Of a stretch of 64,000 nucleotides of DNA, positions 8,584 through 17,760 are shown in pieces (position 1 is the stretch's first letter; every line of letters starts with the position of its first letter). The DNA is from JAFAYN01 sp963733105 (lineage in GTDB: Bacteria; Gemmatimonadota; Gemmatimonadetes; Longimicrobiales; Longimicrobiaceae), in the NCBI GenBank assembly GCA_963733105.1, contig CAVTCB010000018.1, positions 868,001 through 932,000 on the forward strand, in the 5' to 3' direction. A model generated the notes under the pieces. That model searched no databases. It was not told the DNA's origin and saw nothing but the letters and a program-made list of their open reading frames with translations. Both the position numbers and the translations under genes were made by a program.

Positions 8584-9705
8584 ATGGCCTACCGGGTCGG
8601 ACTGATCACCACGCTGGACACCAACATCGGCGACGACTTCATCCGCGAGGGGGTGAAGCGCGTGGTCGCCGCGGCGGTCGGGAACCGGGAGATCGAGTGG
8701 GTCCCGGTGAACAAGCACCTCCCGCTCACCGTGTACCCGGAGTGGCACCCGGTGCGCCTGGCGGAGCGCCTCCCGCGCGGCCGCGGGCGCGCGCAGGGGC
8801 TGGCGCGCAGGCTCCTGCACCCGCTCCCGCTCTCCCGCTTCGACGGGTGCGACCTGATCGTGCAGTGCGGCGCGCCCGTGCTCTGGCCGGGGTGCCACAC
8901 CTCGGAGTGGGCGGAGCCGCTCTGGCGCGAGGTGGTGGGGCGGCTGGCGGAGCGGGGAGTCCCGGTGCTCAACCTGGCCGCGGGGTCGTGCTACCCGTGG
9001 GAGTCGCCGGAGGAGCGGATCACCGACCCGGCGGACGTGGCGTACGTCCGCCAGGCGCTGGCGGACTGCCGGCTGACCACCTCGCGCGACACGCTGGCGC
9101 ACAAGCTCTACTCGTCGGTGGGGGGCGAGGCGCCGCACATCCGCTGCACGGCCTTCGTCGCGGCGAAGGGGCAGTCCACGGCGGAGCGCGACGACCGGCT
9201 GGTGCTGGTCAACTACATGGCCGGGGCGGGGCACTACGACTGGGGCCAGGGGGTGGACGCCTCCGACTGGGAGGCGTCCATGCGCACGGTGCTGGACCGG
9301 CTGAAGCCGCGCTACCGGCTCGCCTTCCTCTGCCACAACGCCAAGGAATACGAGCTGGCGGGCGCGCTCGACCCGTCGCTGGAGCGCATCCTCCCCCGGA
9401 CGCCGCGGGAGTACTTCGAGGTGGCGGCGCGGGCCGCGGGGGCGGTGTGCAACCGCCTGCACGCCTCGGTGGCCATGGCGGGGATGGGGATTCCCTCGGT
9501 GGCGATCGGGACGGACACGCGCCTCCTGATGGTGGACGCGGTGGGCATCCCCGCGCTGTACGTCAAGGACGCCACGGCGGAGCGGGTGCTGGAGGAGTTC
9601 GAGGCGGGGATGGAGCGGCGCGAGGAGATGCGGGAGCGCCTGTTGGCGGCGAGCGACGAGACGTGGGAGGCGTACGTCTCCGCGATCCGCACCGCGCTCA
9701 ACTGA
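8584..9705 (+). CDS. Polysaccharide pyruvyl transferase family protein
   Basis: A 373-aa protein of the pyruvyltransferase family (CsaB/WcaK type), which adds ketal-linked pyruvate from phosphoenolpyruvate to a sugar of the growing glycan. The N-terminus has a TTLDTNIGDDFIREG nucleotide-binding-like motif, and the C-terminal half has the conserved NRLHASVAMAGMGIPSVAIG region with the family's R-x-H. The gene opens a new transcription block after a 456-nt gap. Some members act on other acceptors or have unknown activity, so the exact reaction is inferred. Confidence 0.78.
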   Translation: MAYRVGLITTLDTNIGDDFIREGVKRVVAAAVGNREIEWVPVNKHLPLTVYPEWHPVRLAERLPRGRGRAQGLARRLLHPLPLSRFDGCDLIVQCGAPVLWPGCHTSEWAEPLWREVVGRLAERGVPVLNLAAGSCYPWESPEERITDPADVAYVRQALADCRLTTSRDTLAHKLYSSVGGEAPHIRCTAFVAAKGQSTAERDDRLVLVNYMAGAGHYDWGQGVDASDWEASMRTVLDRLKPRYRLAFLCHNAKEYELAGALDPSLERILPRTPREYFEVAARAAGAVCNRLHASVAMAGMGIPSVAIGTDTRLLMVDAVGIPALYVKDATAERVLEEFEAGMERREEMRERLLAASDETWEAYVSAIRTALN

Positions 9706-9727
9706 CGGTCCCGGAGACGGCGGCCGC

Positions 9728-10870
9728 ATGGGGGTGCGCAGCGTCCTGATCCTCCGCCCGGACAACCTCGGCGACGTGGTGCTCTTCACCGGAGCGCTGC
9801 GGCACCTGCGCGCGCGCTGGCCGGGGGCGGAGATCACGCTGTGCGTGCGGCGGTACGTGCGCGACCTGGTGGCGCTCTCCCCGCACGTGGACCGGGTGGT
9901 GGCGTGGGAGGACCTTCACGAGCCGCTGCTGGACGGGCTCCCGCGCTTCCGCGGGCGGGGGCGGCTGGACCGGGCGCTGCGCCTGGCGCGCCTGCGCCTC
10001 CGCTGGGCCCCGGACGTGCTCCTCCTCCCGGTGCGCTCCCCCACGGCGGAGATGCACCCGGTGGCGCGGGCGGTGCGCGCCGGCGCGCGCTACGGGATCG
10101 CGGGGGACTTCAGCAACCTCGCGGAGGCGGAGTCGCGGCGCGCGGAGGGGATCTACGACGGTCTCCTGCGCCTGGAGCCGGAGCGCTACGGCGACCACGA
10201 CTTCGCGGTGACGCGCGACTTCCTGCGGATGCTGGGGATCGAGGTGTCGGCGGAGGAGGTGCGGCCGGAGCTCTGGACGGACGCGGCGGACCAGGCGTGG
10301 GCGGAGGGCGCGGTGCCGCGCGCGGAGGGCGCCCTGATGCTGGGGATCGCCCCCGGGGTGACGGCGCCGCGGGGGAAGCTCTATCCGCTGGAGCAGCTGG
10401 CGCGGGCGGTGGAGATGGCCGGGGACGCGCGGCTCTCGGTGGTGCTCTTCGGGAGCGCGTCGGAGGCGGGGATCTGCGCGGAGCTGGGCCGGCTCCTGGC
10501 CGGGAGCCCGGCGGTGGCGTCGGTAACCGACCTGTCGGGGCGCTCCACCCTCCGGCAGATGGTGGAGGGGATCCGCCGCTGCGACGCCTTCCTGGCGCCC
10601 GACGCGGCGGCGCTGCACGTGGCGGTGGCGCTGGGGAAGCCCACGGTGGGAATCCTGGGCGGCGGCCACTACGGGCGCTTCCACCCCTGGGGCGACCCGG
10701 AGCGGAACCGCATCTGCAGCGTCCCCATGGACTGCTACGGGTGCAACTGGACCTGCCGCTTCGCCACCACCCGGTGCGTGCTGGAGGTGACGCCGGAGCA
10801 GGTGGCGGGGGCGCTCCGCGACGTGCTGGCGCTCGCCGGACGCGGCGCCGCCCTCCACACCCCGGCCTGA
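9728..10870 (+). CDS. Glycosyltransferase family 9 (heptosyltransferase-like)
   Basis: A 380-residue GT-B enzyme related to ADP-heptose:LPS heptosyltransferases. It begins with LILRPDNLGDVVLFTGALRHL, and the C-terminal half has GIAPGVTAPRGKLYP and DAAALHVAVALGKPTVGI, the donor-binding signature of the family. A cluster of Cys residues near the end (CSVPMDCYGCNWTC) is unusual. It probably transfers a heptose or related sugar in the cytosol. It lies 22 nt downstream of the pyruvyltransferase-family gene in one operon. Confidence 0.83.
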   Translation: MGVRSVLILRPDNLGDVVLFTGALRHLRARWPGAEITLCVRRYVRDLVALSPHVDRVVAWEDLHEPLLDGLPRFRGRGRLDRALRLARLRLRWAPDVLLLPVRSPTAEMHPVARAVRAGARYGIAGDFSNLAEAESRRAEGIYDGLLRLEPERYGDHDFAVTRDFLRMLGIEVSAEEVRPELWTDAADQAWAEGAVPRAEGALMLGIAPGVTAPRGKLYPLEQLARAVEMAGDARLSVVLFGSASEAGICAELGRLLAGSPAVASVTDLSGRSTLRQMVEGIRRCDAFLAPDAAALHVAVALGKPTVGILGGGHYGRFHPWGDPERNRICSVPMDCYGCNWTCRFATTRCVLEVTPEQVAGALRDVLALAGRGAALHTPA

Positions 10871-10875
10871 GCCCC

Positions 10876-11892
10876 ATGCCCCACGCCGCGCCGACGCTGC
10901 GGGACCTCCCGCCGCCGCCTCCCGGGAAGACCGGGTGGCCCTGGACCGAGGCCCCCCCGCCCGCCCCGCCGGCGCTCCCGGACGGATCGCCGTGGCCGCG
11001 GATCACCCTGGTCACCCCGTCGTACAACCAGGGGCGGTACGTCGAGGAGACCCTCCGCTCGGTCCTCCTCCAGGGGTATCCCGCCCTGGAGTACCTGATC
11101 TTCGACGGGGGGAGCACGGACGAGACCGTGGAGGTGATCCGGCGCTACGAGCCCTGGATCGCGCGGTGGGCGAGCGAGCGCGACCGGGGGCAGACGCACG
11201 CCATCACCAAGGGGCTGGACGCGGCCACGGGGGAGGTCTTCAACTGGATCAACTCCGACGACCAGCTCGCCCCGGGGGCGCTGCAGGAGGTGGGGCGGGT
11301 CTGGGCGCGCGAGCGGCCGCACCTCCTGGCGGGGAGGGCGCTGACGCTGGACGCGGCGGACCGGCGCGTGGTGCACGACTGGCTCCCGCGCGTCCCCACG
11401 CGCCCCACCGACTTCCTGAAGCCCCACGCGGTGGTTCTCCCGCAGCCCTCCACCTTCCTGGGGACGGAGATGCTCCGGGAGGCCGGCGGGTTCCGGGAGG
11501 ACCTGCACTTCATCATGGACTGGGAGCTGTACCTCCGCGTCGTCCTGCGGCTGCGGGGGCGGCTCCGGGCGGTGGAGACCCCGGCCCTCCTCTCCACGGC
11601 GCTCGCCCACCCGGAGGCCAAGACCACGGCGCAGTCGGCCGCGTTCGGGACGGAGACCAAGCGGGTGCTCCTGGAGAGCCGGGCGCAGTGGACGCGGGCG
11701 GAGTGGGTGCGGATGGCGTCGCGGCTGCGGCGGATGGAGGCGCAGGAGGCCGTGGGGGAGGCGCTCTCGGGGGAGGGGCACCCGCTCCCGGAGCTGGCGA
11801 AGCTCCCCTTCCGCTACCCGGACGTCCTCTGGTCCCGCTTCTGGTGGGGCGGCGTGCGGCGCGCGGTTGCCGGGCGGCGGCGGCGCGGTTAA
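10876..11892 (+). CDS. GT2 glycosyltransferase
   Basis: A 338-aa GT-A fold enzyme. After a Pro-rich N-terminal tail, ITLVTPSYNQGRYVEETLRSVL opens the nucleotide-binding domain, FDGGSTDETVEVI follows, and NSDD near residue 125 is the metal-binding DxD equivalent. The IMDWELYLRV block near residue 215 fits the acceptor-side ED motif. It is expected to add one sugar to a lipid-linked glycan on the inner membrane face. The ATG at 10876 sits 5 nt after the previous stop. Confidence 0.85.
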   Translation: MPHAAPTLRDLPPPPPGKTGWPWTEAPPPAPPALPDGSPWPRITLVTPSYNQGRYVEETLRSVLLQGYPALEYLIFDGGSTDETVEVIRRYEPWIARWASERDRGQTHAITKGLDAATGEVFNWINSDDQLAPGALQEVGRVWARERPHLLAGRALTLDAADRRVVHDWLPRVPTRPTDFLKPHAVVLPQPSTFLGTEMLREAGGFREDLHFIMDWELYLRVVLRLRGRLRAVETPALLSTALAHPEAKTTAQSAAFGTETKRVLLESRAQWTRAEWVRMASRLRRMEAQEAVGEALSGEGHPLPELAKLPFRYPDVLWSRFWWGGVRRAVAGRRRRG

Positions 11893-12793
11893 GGTTTTCC
11901 TGGATCTTTCGCAGGTTCCGCCCGCGCGGCGGCCTCCACATCACCACGCGATCTTCGTGACGACGCTGAGCGGGGACGGCGCTCCCCTCGGGAAGGGACT
12001 CTCGCGGGCGCTGCGGGCCTACTACATGGGGCCGCACCACCCGATGAAGCTGCGGTTCTACTGGGGCCTGCGGAAGCTCCTGGGGTACCGCCGCCTCACC
12101 ATCCCCTACGCGGGGAGCGGGTGGATCACGGTGGACGAGCGCGACGTGGTGGCCGGGCTGGTCTTCACCGACGGCGCCTACGAGCCCGAGGTGTGGGCCA
12201 CGCTCGGCGCGCACGCCCGGGGGGACGACGTGCTCTGGGACGTGGGCGCCAACATCGGCACCGTCTCGGTGCGGGCCGTGAACGACCCGCGCGTCCGCGC
12301 GGTGCACTCCTTCGAGCCCGACCCGGCCAACGCGGCGATCCTCCGCCACAACCTGGCGCTGAACGGGGGGACGCACACCGTGCACCCGCTCGCCCTCAGC
12401 GACCGCACGGAGACGCTGGCGCTCAACATCGCCCCCACCAACAACCGCGGGCTCTCGTCGCTGGCGCGGGGCACCTCCACGCGGCGGACGCACGAGGTGC
12501 AGTGCCGCACCGTGGACGACCTGGTGTTCGTGGAGGGGGTGGAGGCCCCCACCCTGATGAAGGTGGACGTGGAGGACTGGGAGGCGCACGTCTTCCGCGG
12601 GGCGAGGCGGCTCCTGGCCGAGCGCCCTCCGCGGGCCATCGTCTTCGAGGCGGAGTCCGACGAGCGCGGGGAGATCACCGACGCCGCCCTCCTGGAGGTC
12701 TTCCGGGAGCTGGGGTGGCGGATCACCCGCATCGAGCGCCCGGACGGGACCGTGGAAACGCGCGAGAACTACCTGGCCCTCCCGCCCGTCTGA
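11867..12793 (+). CDS. FkbM family methyltransferase
   Basis: A SAM-dependent O-methyltransferase of the FkbM family, often found in polysaccharide clusters where it methylates sugars. The SAM-binding LWDVGANIGTVSVRA motif lies near residue 125, then SFEPDPANAAILRHNL and LMKVDVEDWEAHVFRGA, all hallmarks of the family. The start is uncertain: TTG at 11867 overlaps the upstream gene by 26 nt, while GTG at 11957 is a simpler alternative that keeps the whole fold. The downstream glycosyltransferase follows within 2 nt. Confidence 0.82.
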   Translation: MPGGGGAVKVFLDLSQVPPARRPPHHHAIFVTTLSGDGAPLGKGLSRALRAYYMGPHHPMKLRFYWGLRKLLGYRRLTIPYAGSGWITVDERDVVAGLVFTDGAYEPEVWATLGAHARGDDVLWDVGANIGTVSVRAVNDPRVRAVHSFEPDPANAAILRHNLALNGGTHTVHPLALSDRTETLALNIAPTNNRGLSSLARGTSTRRTHEVQCRTVDDLVFVEGVEAPTLMKVDVEDWEAHVFRGARRLLAERPPRAIVFEAESDERGEITDAALLEVFRELGWRITRIERPDGTVETRENYLALPPV

Positions 12794-12795
12794 AG

Positions 12796-14190
12796 GTGGC
12801 GCGAGACCTGAAGCGCCTCCTGGTCGTCAACTACCACTTCCTCCCGGTACACAACGTCGGGGTCAAGCAGTTCGCGGACTACTGCCGGCACCTCCCGGAG
12901 GCGGGGTGGCGCCCCACGGTCCTCACCCGGGACTGGGACGCGGGGATGGCGGAGGAGGACGCCGGCTGGGGACTGAGCTACGTCCCCGAGCTGCGCGGCG
13001 AGGCGGGGCCGGAGACCCGGGTGGTCACCGCCCCGTACGCGCGGCCGCGCGGCGCGCTCCTCCGGCTGCACGAGCGGCTGGTGCGCGCCAGCGGCCCGGG
13101 GGCGCCCGCCGCGCGGCGCGCGCTGCTGGCCCCGCTGCGGATGGGGCTCTCCGCGGGGTGGCCGCTCTTCGGGCGCTACCCGGACCGCTTCACCGGGTGG
13201 ATCGACGGGGCGGTGGAGGCGGGGGCGCGGGTGGTCCGCGAGGAGGGGGTGGACGCCATCCTGAGCCACTGCCCGCCGGAGACCAACCACCTGGTGGCGT
13301 CGCGGCTGGCGAAGCGCTTCGGGCTTCCCTGGGTGGCGTACTTCGGGGACCTGTTCAACTTCTACGTGGGCCCGGGCGACTGGCACGGCACCCCCCGGCG
13401 CCGGGCCCTGGTACGGGCGATGCACCGGCGCTGGCTGGCTCCCGCGGGGCGGGCGCTCGCGGTGTCGCCGCGGATGGTCCGGCTCCTGGAGGAGGAGTAC
13501 GGGGTACCGGGGGAGGTGGTGGTGGTGGGGTACGACGAGCGCGACTTCGCGGGGGCGCCGCCCCCGCGCGACGACGGCAGGCTGCGAATCACCCACGCCG
13601 GTTCGGTGTATCCGGGAGACCAGCGTCCCGAGATGCTCTTCGACGCGCTGGACCGGGTGATCGCCGCGGAGCCCGCGGCCGCGGAGGAGCTGGAGGTGGT
13701 GCTGGTGGGCTCCAAGTGCGAGGACCGGCTGCGGGAGATGGTGGCGGGGCGCCCGTGCGGGGGCGTGTGCCGCATCCTCCCCAAGGTGCCGCCCGCGGAG
13801 GCGGTCCGGCTGCAGCGGACGAGCGACGTGCTCCTCCTCCTGAACCTGACCGCCGAGCAGACCCGGGAGGGGACGCTCAGCTACCCCTCCAAGGTGTTCG
13901 AGTACTTCGCGGCGCGCCGCCCGGTGCTCGCCTTCCCCGGGGACGGGGACTGGGTGGACGCCCTGGTGCGCGACACGGGGGGCGGGGTGGTGGCCGACAC
14001 CGTGGACGAGCTGGCGCGGACGCTCGGGGGGTGGCACGCGGCGTGGCGGGCCGGCGACGGCATCCCGTACGCCCCGCGCGCGGAGCGGATCGAGGCGTTC
14101 TCACGGCGGCGCCAGGCGGCGCGCATCGGGAGCGCGCTGGACCGCGTGGCCGAGGCCCGCCGACGACAAAGGAAATTCCCGGACCGGTAG
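12796..14190 (+). CDS. GT4-type glycosyltransferase
   Basis: A 464-aa GT-B protein that likely transfers a sugar from a nucleotide donor. The N-terminal LLVVNYHFLPVHNVGVKQFADYC and CPPETNHLVASRLAKRFGLPW segments form the acceptor domain. The C-terminal half has RITHAGSVYPGDQRPEMLF, LVGSKCEDRL and PSKVFEYFAARRPVLAF, the donor-site region. GTG at 12796 is the best start because it lies 2 nt after the previous stop; upstream in-frame sequence lies inside the FkbM gene. The next gene begins immediately after the stop. Confidence 0.82.
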   Translation: MARDLKRLLVVNYHFLPVHNVGVKQFADYCRHLPEAGWRPTVLTRDWDAGMAEEDAGWGLSYVPELRGEAGPETRVVTAPYARPRGALLRLHERLVRASGPGAPAARRALLAPLRMGLSAGWPLFGRYPDRFTGWIDGAVEAGARVVREEGVDAILSHCPPETNHLVASRLAKRFGLPWVAYFGDLFNFYVGPGDWHGTPRRRALVRAMHRRWLAPAGRALAVSPRMVRLLEEEYGVPGEVVVVGYDERDFAGAPPPRDDGRLRITHAGSVYPGDQRPEMLFDALDRVIAAEPAAAEELEVVLVGSKCEDRLREMVAGRPCGGVCRILPKVPPAEAVRLQRTSDVLLLLNLTAEQTREGTLSYPSKVFEYFAARRPVLAFPGDGDWVDALVRDTGGGVVADTVDELARTLGGWHAAWRAGDGIPYAPRAERIEAFSRRRQAARIGSALDRVAEARRRQRKFPDR

Positions 14191-15171
14191 ATGCCCAAAG
14201 TCTCCGTCATCGTACCCTCCTACAACTACGCCGCGTACATCGGCGAGTGCATGGAGAGCATCCTCAACCAGCGCGGGTTCTCCGACCTGGAGCTGATCGT
14301 CGTGGACGACGCGTCGAGCGACGCCTCCCGCGAGGTCATCGCCGGGTTCCGGGACCCGCGCGTCGTCTTCCTGGAGCACGAGACCAACCAGGGGCACATC
14401 CGGACCATCAACGACGGGTTCCGGCGCGCCACGGGGGAGTACGTGGTCCACGTGGGCTCGGACGACTACTGGCACCCGGAGTTCCTGGCCCGCACCGTCC
14501 CCGTCCTGGACGCCCACCCCGAGGTGGGGCTGGTCCACACCAACTACGTGCTGGTGGACGGGGAAGGGCGCGTGGGCGCCGAGCGCGGGACCAACATCCC
14601 CTTCTCCGGCGACTTCAAGGGGGACCAGCTCCCCTGGATCCTGTTCGAGAACTACCTCCCCCCGGCGGGGACGCTCTTCCGGCGCGAGGGGCTGGAGCTG
14701 GTGGGGGGGGCGTTCTCGGAGGACCTCCCCTACTCGGAGGACTGGCGGCTCTGGCTGGCCATCGCGCGCCGCTACGAGTGTTACTTCCTGGACGAGCCGC
14801 TCGTCTACTACCGCGTCCACGACCGGAACCTGCACACCGGCGCGCTCCGCAGCGGGCGCGGCGAGGAGGTGGAGGTCCGCATCCTGGACGAGTTCTTCGC
14901 CGACGACGCCCTCCCGGCGCGCATCCGCGAGCTCCGGCCGCGGGCGTACGCGACCCAGTACCGGCGGTACGCGGACAGCTACTTCGGCTTCGGGATGGCG
15001 GGGGACTGCCGACGGTGCCTGCGGGCGGCGGTCCGCCACGCGCCGGGGACGATGCTGAAGCCGGAGTTCTGGAAGCGGTACGTGGCGGCGTCGGTGCCCC
15101 GCGGGGTGTACCGGGGCATCCAGTCGGCGTACCGAAAGGGGCTCGCCCTCTTCTCTCCCGGCGTTCTGTAG
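14191..15171 (+). CDS. GT2 glycosyltransferase
   Basis: A 326-aa GT-A enzyme. It begins with SVIVPSYNYAAYIGECMESIL and VVDDASSDASREVI, with GSDDYWHPEFL near residue 90 as the metal-binding site and YSEDWRLWLAIARRY near residue 180 as the catalytic ED-type motif. Its ATG directly abuts the stop of the upstream GT4 gene, which suggests translational coupling. Donor and acceptor cannot be read from sequence. Confidence 0.87.
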   Translation: MPKVSVIVPSYNYAAYIGECMESILNQRGFSDLELIVVDDASSDASREVIAGFRDPRVVFLEHETNQGHIRTINDGFRRATGEYVVHVGSDDYWHPEFLARTVPVLDAHPEVGLVHTNYVLVDGEGRVGAERGTNIPFSGDFKGDQLPWILFENYLPPAGTLFRREGLELVGGAFSEDLPYSEDWRLWLAIARRYECYFLDEPLVYYRVHDRNLHTGALRSGRGEEVEVRILDEFFADDALPARIRELRPRAYATQYRRYADSYFGFGMAGDCRRCLRAAVRHAPGTMLKPEFWKRYVAASVPRGVYRGIQSAYRKGLALFSPGVL

Positions 15172-15195
15172 GAGGACGCCTCCCACACCGGTGCC

Positions 15196-16245
15196 ATGAT
15201 CCTTCCCGGCGACGCCCGGCTTCGCGAAGACCCGCTCCCTCCGGCGCCGCGGGTGAGCGTGGTGGTGCCGCTGTACAACGCGGAGCGGTGGATCGGCGAG
15301 ACCCTGGGGAGCGTGCTGGCGCAGACGTACGACCCCGGGCTGCTGGAGGTGGTGGTGGTGGACGACGGCTCCACCGACCGCGGGGTGGCGGCGGCGGCGG
15401 AGGCGCTGAGCGGCGCCCGCTCCCCCTACAAGATCCTGTCGGGGAAGAACGGAGGGCCGTCGGTGGCGCGGAACCGCGGGTGGCGCGAGGCCGGGGGGGA
15501 GTGGGTGCAGTTCCTGGACGCGGACGACCTCATGCACCCCGCCAAGGTGGCGGTCCAGGCGCGCGCGGCCGGGGAGGCGGGGCCCGAGGTGGCCTCGGTG
15601 TGCTCGGAGTGGCAGCGGCTGGGGGAGCGGGGCGGGGAGTGGAGGCCGGTGGGCGGGGTCTCGTCCGGGGCGCTGGGGGACGACGCTCCCGCGGCGCTCC
15701 TCCGTCCGGACACCTTCCTCCACGTGGGGGCGCAGCTCTTCCGGCGGAGCTGGCTGGAGCGCGTCTCCGGCTTCGACGAGCGGTACTGGATGATCGAGGA
15801 CGTGGACCTCCTCCTCCGCCTCGCCACCGCGGGGGGACGCTTCCTCCACGCCCCCGGCGGGGAGCCCCTCTTCCTGTACCGGCAGCACGGCGCCTCGCTC
15901 TCGCAGCGCGACCCGCGCGCCTTCGTGGAGGGATGCCTGCGCAACGCCCGCCTGGCGCACGACGCCTGGACCGCGCGCGGGGAGCTCACGCCGGAGCGCG
16001 CCGACGTCCTGGCGGGAGTGTACTTCTTCGGCGCGCGCTTCTTCGCGGCGGAGGACCCCGCCGGGTTCGGCTCGCTGGTGGAGACCATCGAGCGGCTGGT
16101 CCCGGGCTTCGTCCCCGCCGCGCCGCCCTCGCTCCGGATCCTCTCCCGCGTGTGCGGCTACCGCCGCGCCGAGCGGATCGCCGGGGTGTACCGGCGGCTT
16201 CGCGGCGCCGCCGTCCCCGCCCCGCGCGCGGCCTCCATGGCCTGA
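15196..16245 (+). CDS. GT2 glycosyltransferase
   Basis: A 349-residue GT-A enzyme with VSVVVPLYNAERWIGETLGSV, VVVDDGSTDRG, FLDADDLMHPAKV (the DxD site) and MIEDVDLLLRLATAGG (the ED site). The C-terminal 100 residues are helical and variable, as usual for acceptor recognition. It ends the operon that began at 8584; a 129-nt gap with a promoter-like sequence follows. Confidence 0.87.
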   Translation: MILPGDARLREDPLPPAPRVSVVVPLYNAERWIGETLGSVLAQTYDPGLLEVVVVDDGSTDRGVAAAAEALSGARSPYKILSGKNGGPSVARNRGWREAGGEWVQFLDADDLMHPAKVAVQARAAGEAGPEVASVCSEWQRLGERGGEWRPVGGVSSGALGDDAPAALLRPDTFLHVGAQLFRRSWLERVSGFDERYWMIEDVDLLLRLATAGGRFLHAPGGEPLFLYRQHGASLSQRDPRAFVEGCLRNARLAHDAWTARGELTPERADVLAGVYFFGARFFAAEDPAGFGSLVETIERLVPGFVPAAPPSLRILSRVCGYRRAERIAGVYRRLRGAAVPAPRAASMA

Positions 16246-16281
16246 TCTCGCCGGGAATCCGCATCCGAAACGCGCGGAACG

Positions 16282-16338
16282 GTTTACGAATCCGCGCGAA
16301 GGTGTAGATTTGTGCTCGCCCGGGCGCGGTCCGCGCCC
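16282..16338 (+). promoter_or_regulatory. Predicted sigma-70-type promoter with leader hairpin
   Basis: GTTTAC at 16282-16287 and TAGATT at 16305-16310 are separated by 17 nt. A 7-bp hairpin GGGCGCG/CGCGCCC lies at 16322-16338, about where the transcript would begin. The region is locally AT-rich within a GC-rich gap. It would drive the GT4 gene at 16375. Confidence 0.4.
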
Positions 16339-16374
16339 CGCCTCCCCGAGACACGCGCCTCGTCCGCCGCCTCC

Positions 16375-17760
16375 GTGAAAGTCCTCCACGTCCCGTTCTG
16401 CTTCCACCCCGACCCGGTCGGGGGGACGGAGGTGTACGTGGAGCACCTGGCGCGCCACCTGGCGGCCCGGGGGACGGAGTGCGTGGTCGCGGCGCCGGAG
16501 CCGGGCGCGGTGGGGCGCGCCTACGAGCACGCGGGGCTCCGGGTGGTGCGCTACCCGGTGGCGCCCGAGGTGCGCGACGCGGCGGAGCTGTACGGGATGC
16601 GCTGCGACCGGGCGGCGGCGGCGTTCGAGCGGGTGCTGGAGGCGGAGCGTCCCGACCTGGTGCACCTGCACGCGCTGACGCGGGGGGTGTCCCCTGCCAT
16701 GGCGCGCGCGGCGCGGCGGCGCGGGGTCCCGGTGGTGTTCACCTACCACACCCCGGCCGCGAGCTGCCAGCGGGGCTCGCTCCTGGAGGGCGGCGCGCGG
16801 CCGTGCGACGGGCGCCTGGAGGTGGCGCGGTGCGCGGCCTGCTCGCTCGGGGCGCTCGGCGTCCCGGCGCTGGCGGGCGCGGCGCTGGCGCGGGCGCCGC
16901 GCGCCCTGGGTGCGGCGCTGGGGAGGGCCGGGGCGTCGGGGGGCGCGTGGACGGCGCTGCGGATGCCGGAGCTGATGTCGGCGCGGATCGGCGCCTTCCG
17001 CGACATGGCGCACGAGGCGGACGCGGTGGTGGCGGTGGCGGCGTGGGTGCGCGACCTCCTCCTCCTCAACGGGGTCCCGCGCGACAAGGTGCGGCTCTCC
17101 CGGCAGGGCGTCTCGGCGCTCCCGGAGGGGCCGGCCCCGGCGCCGCGCGCGCCCGGCGGGCCGCTGCGGGTGGCGATCCTGGGGCGGCTGGACCCGCTCA
17201 AGGGGCTGGACCTCCCGCTCCGCGCCCTGGCGGACGACCCCGGGCTCGACGTCCGGCTGGACGTGTACGGGGTGGCGCAGCCGGGAGCGGGCGCCGCCTA
17301 CGCCGCGCGCCTCCGCGGGATCTCCGCCGGGGACGCGCGGGTGCGCTTCCTGGAGCGGCTCCCCGGGGACGGGGTGGTCGCGGCGCTCCGCGGCTACGAC
17401 CTCCTCGCGGTCCCCTCGCAGGCGCTGGAGACGGGTCCGCTGGTGGTGCTGGAGGCCTTCGCGGCGGGGGTCCCGGTGGTGGGCTCCCGGCTGGGGGGGA
17501 TCGCGGAGCTGGTGCGGGACGGCGTGGACGGGCTGCTGGTCCCCGCCGGCTCGCCCGCGGAGTGGGGCGCGGCGCTCCGCCGCCTGGCCGGCGACCCGGC
17601 CCTGCTGGAGCGGCTCCGCGCGGGGGTCCGCACGCCGCGCACCATGGCCGACGCCGCGGACGACATGGAGGCGCTGTACCGCGAGCTGCTGGCGACCGAC
17701 ACGACTTCGACCCGCGCCGACGACAGGACGGGTCTTCCGAACCTCTGCCCCTCGACATGA
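16375..17760 (+). CDS. GT4 glycosyltransferase
   Basis: A GT-B glycosyltransferase of about 461 residues. VKVLHVPFCFHPDPVGGTEVYVEHLARHL is the family N-terminus with its Gly-rich loop. LAILGRLDPLKGLDLPLRAL-like sequence and ETGPLVVLEAFAAGVPVVGS with the E-x7-E type donor site lie in the C-terminal half. A Cys-containing insert (residues about 125-160) is unusual. GTG at 16375 is preferred over an in-frame GTG at 16312, because the predicted promoter would start transcription near 16312. The stop overlaps the next start as ATGA. Confidence 0.83.
   Translation: MKVLHVPFCFHPDPVGGTEVYVEHLARHLAARGTECVVAAPEPGAVGRAYEHAGLRVVRYPVAPEVRDAAELYGMRCDRAAAAFERVLEAERPDLVHLHALTRGVSPAMARAARRRGVPVVFTYHTPAASCQRGSLLEGGARPCDGRLEVARCAACSLGALGVPALAGAALARAPRALGAALGRAGASGGAWTALRMPELMSARIGAFRDMAHEADAVVAVAAWVRDLLLLNGVPRDKVRLSRQGVSALPEGPAPAPRAPGGPLRVAILGRLDPLKGLDLPLRALADDPGLDVRLDVYGVAQPGAGAAYAARLRGISAGDARVRFLERLPGDGVVAALRGYDLLAVPSQALETGPLVVLEAFAAGVPVVGSRLGGIAELVRDGVDGLLVPAGSPAEWGAALRRLAGDPALLERLRAGVRTPRTMADAADDMEALYRELLATDTTSTRADDRTGLPNLCPST

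Noticed and set aside
14101..17013. 970-codon open frame on the minus strand
   Set aside because: Its translation is rich in Arg, Pro, His and Gly with no domain, and it lies opposite GT2 and GT4 genes with clear motifs. Long antisense frames are expected at this GC content.
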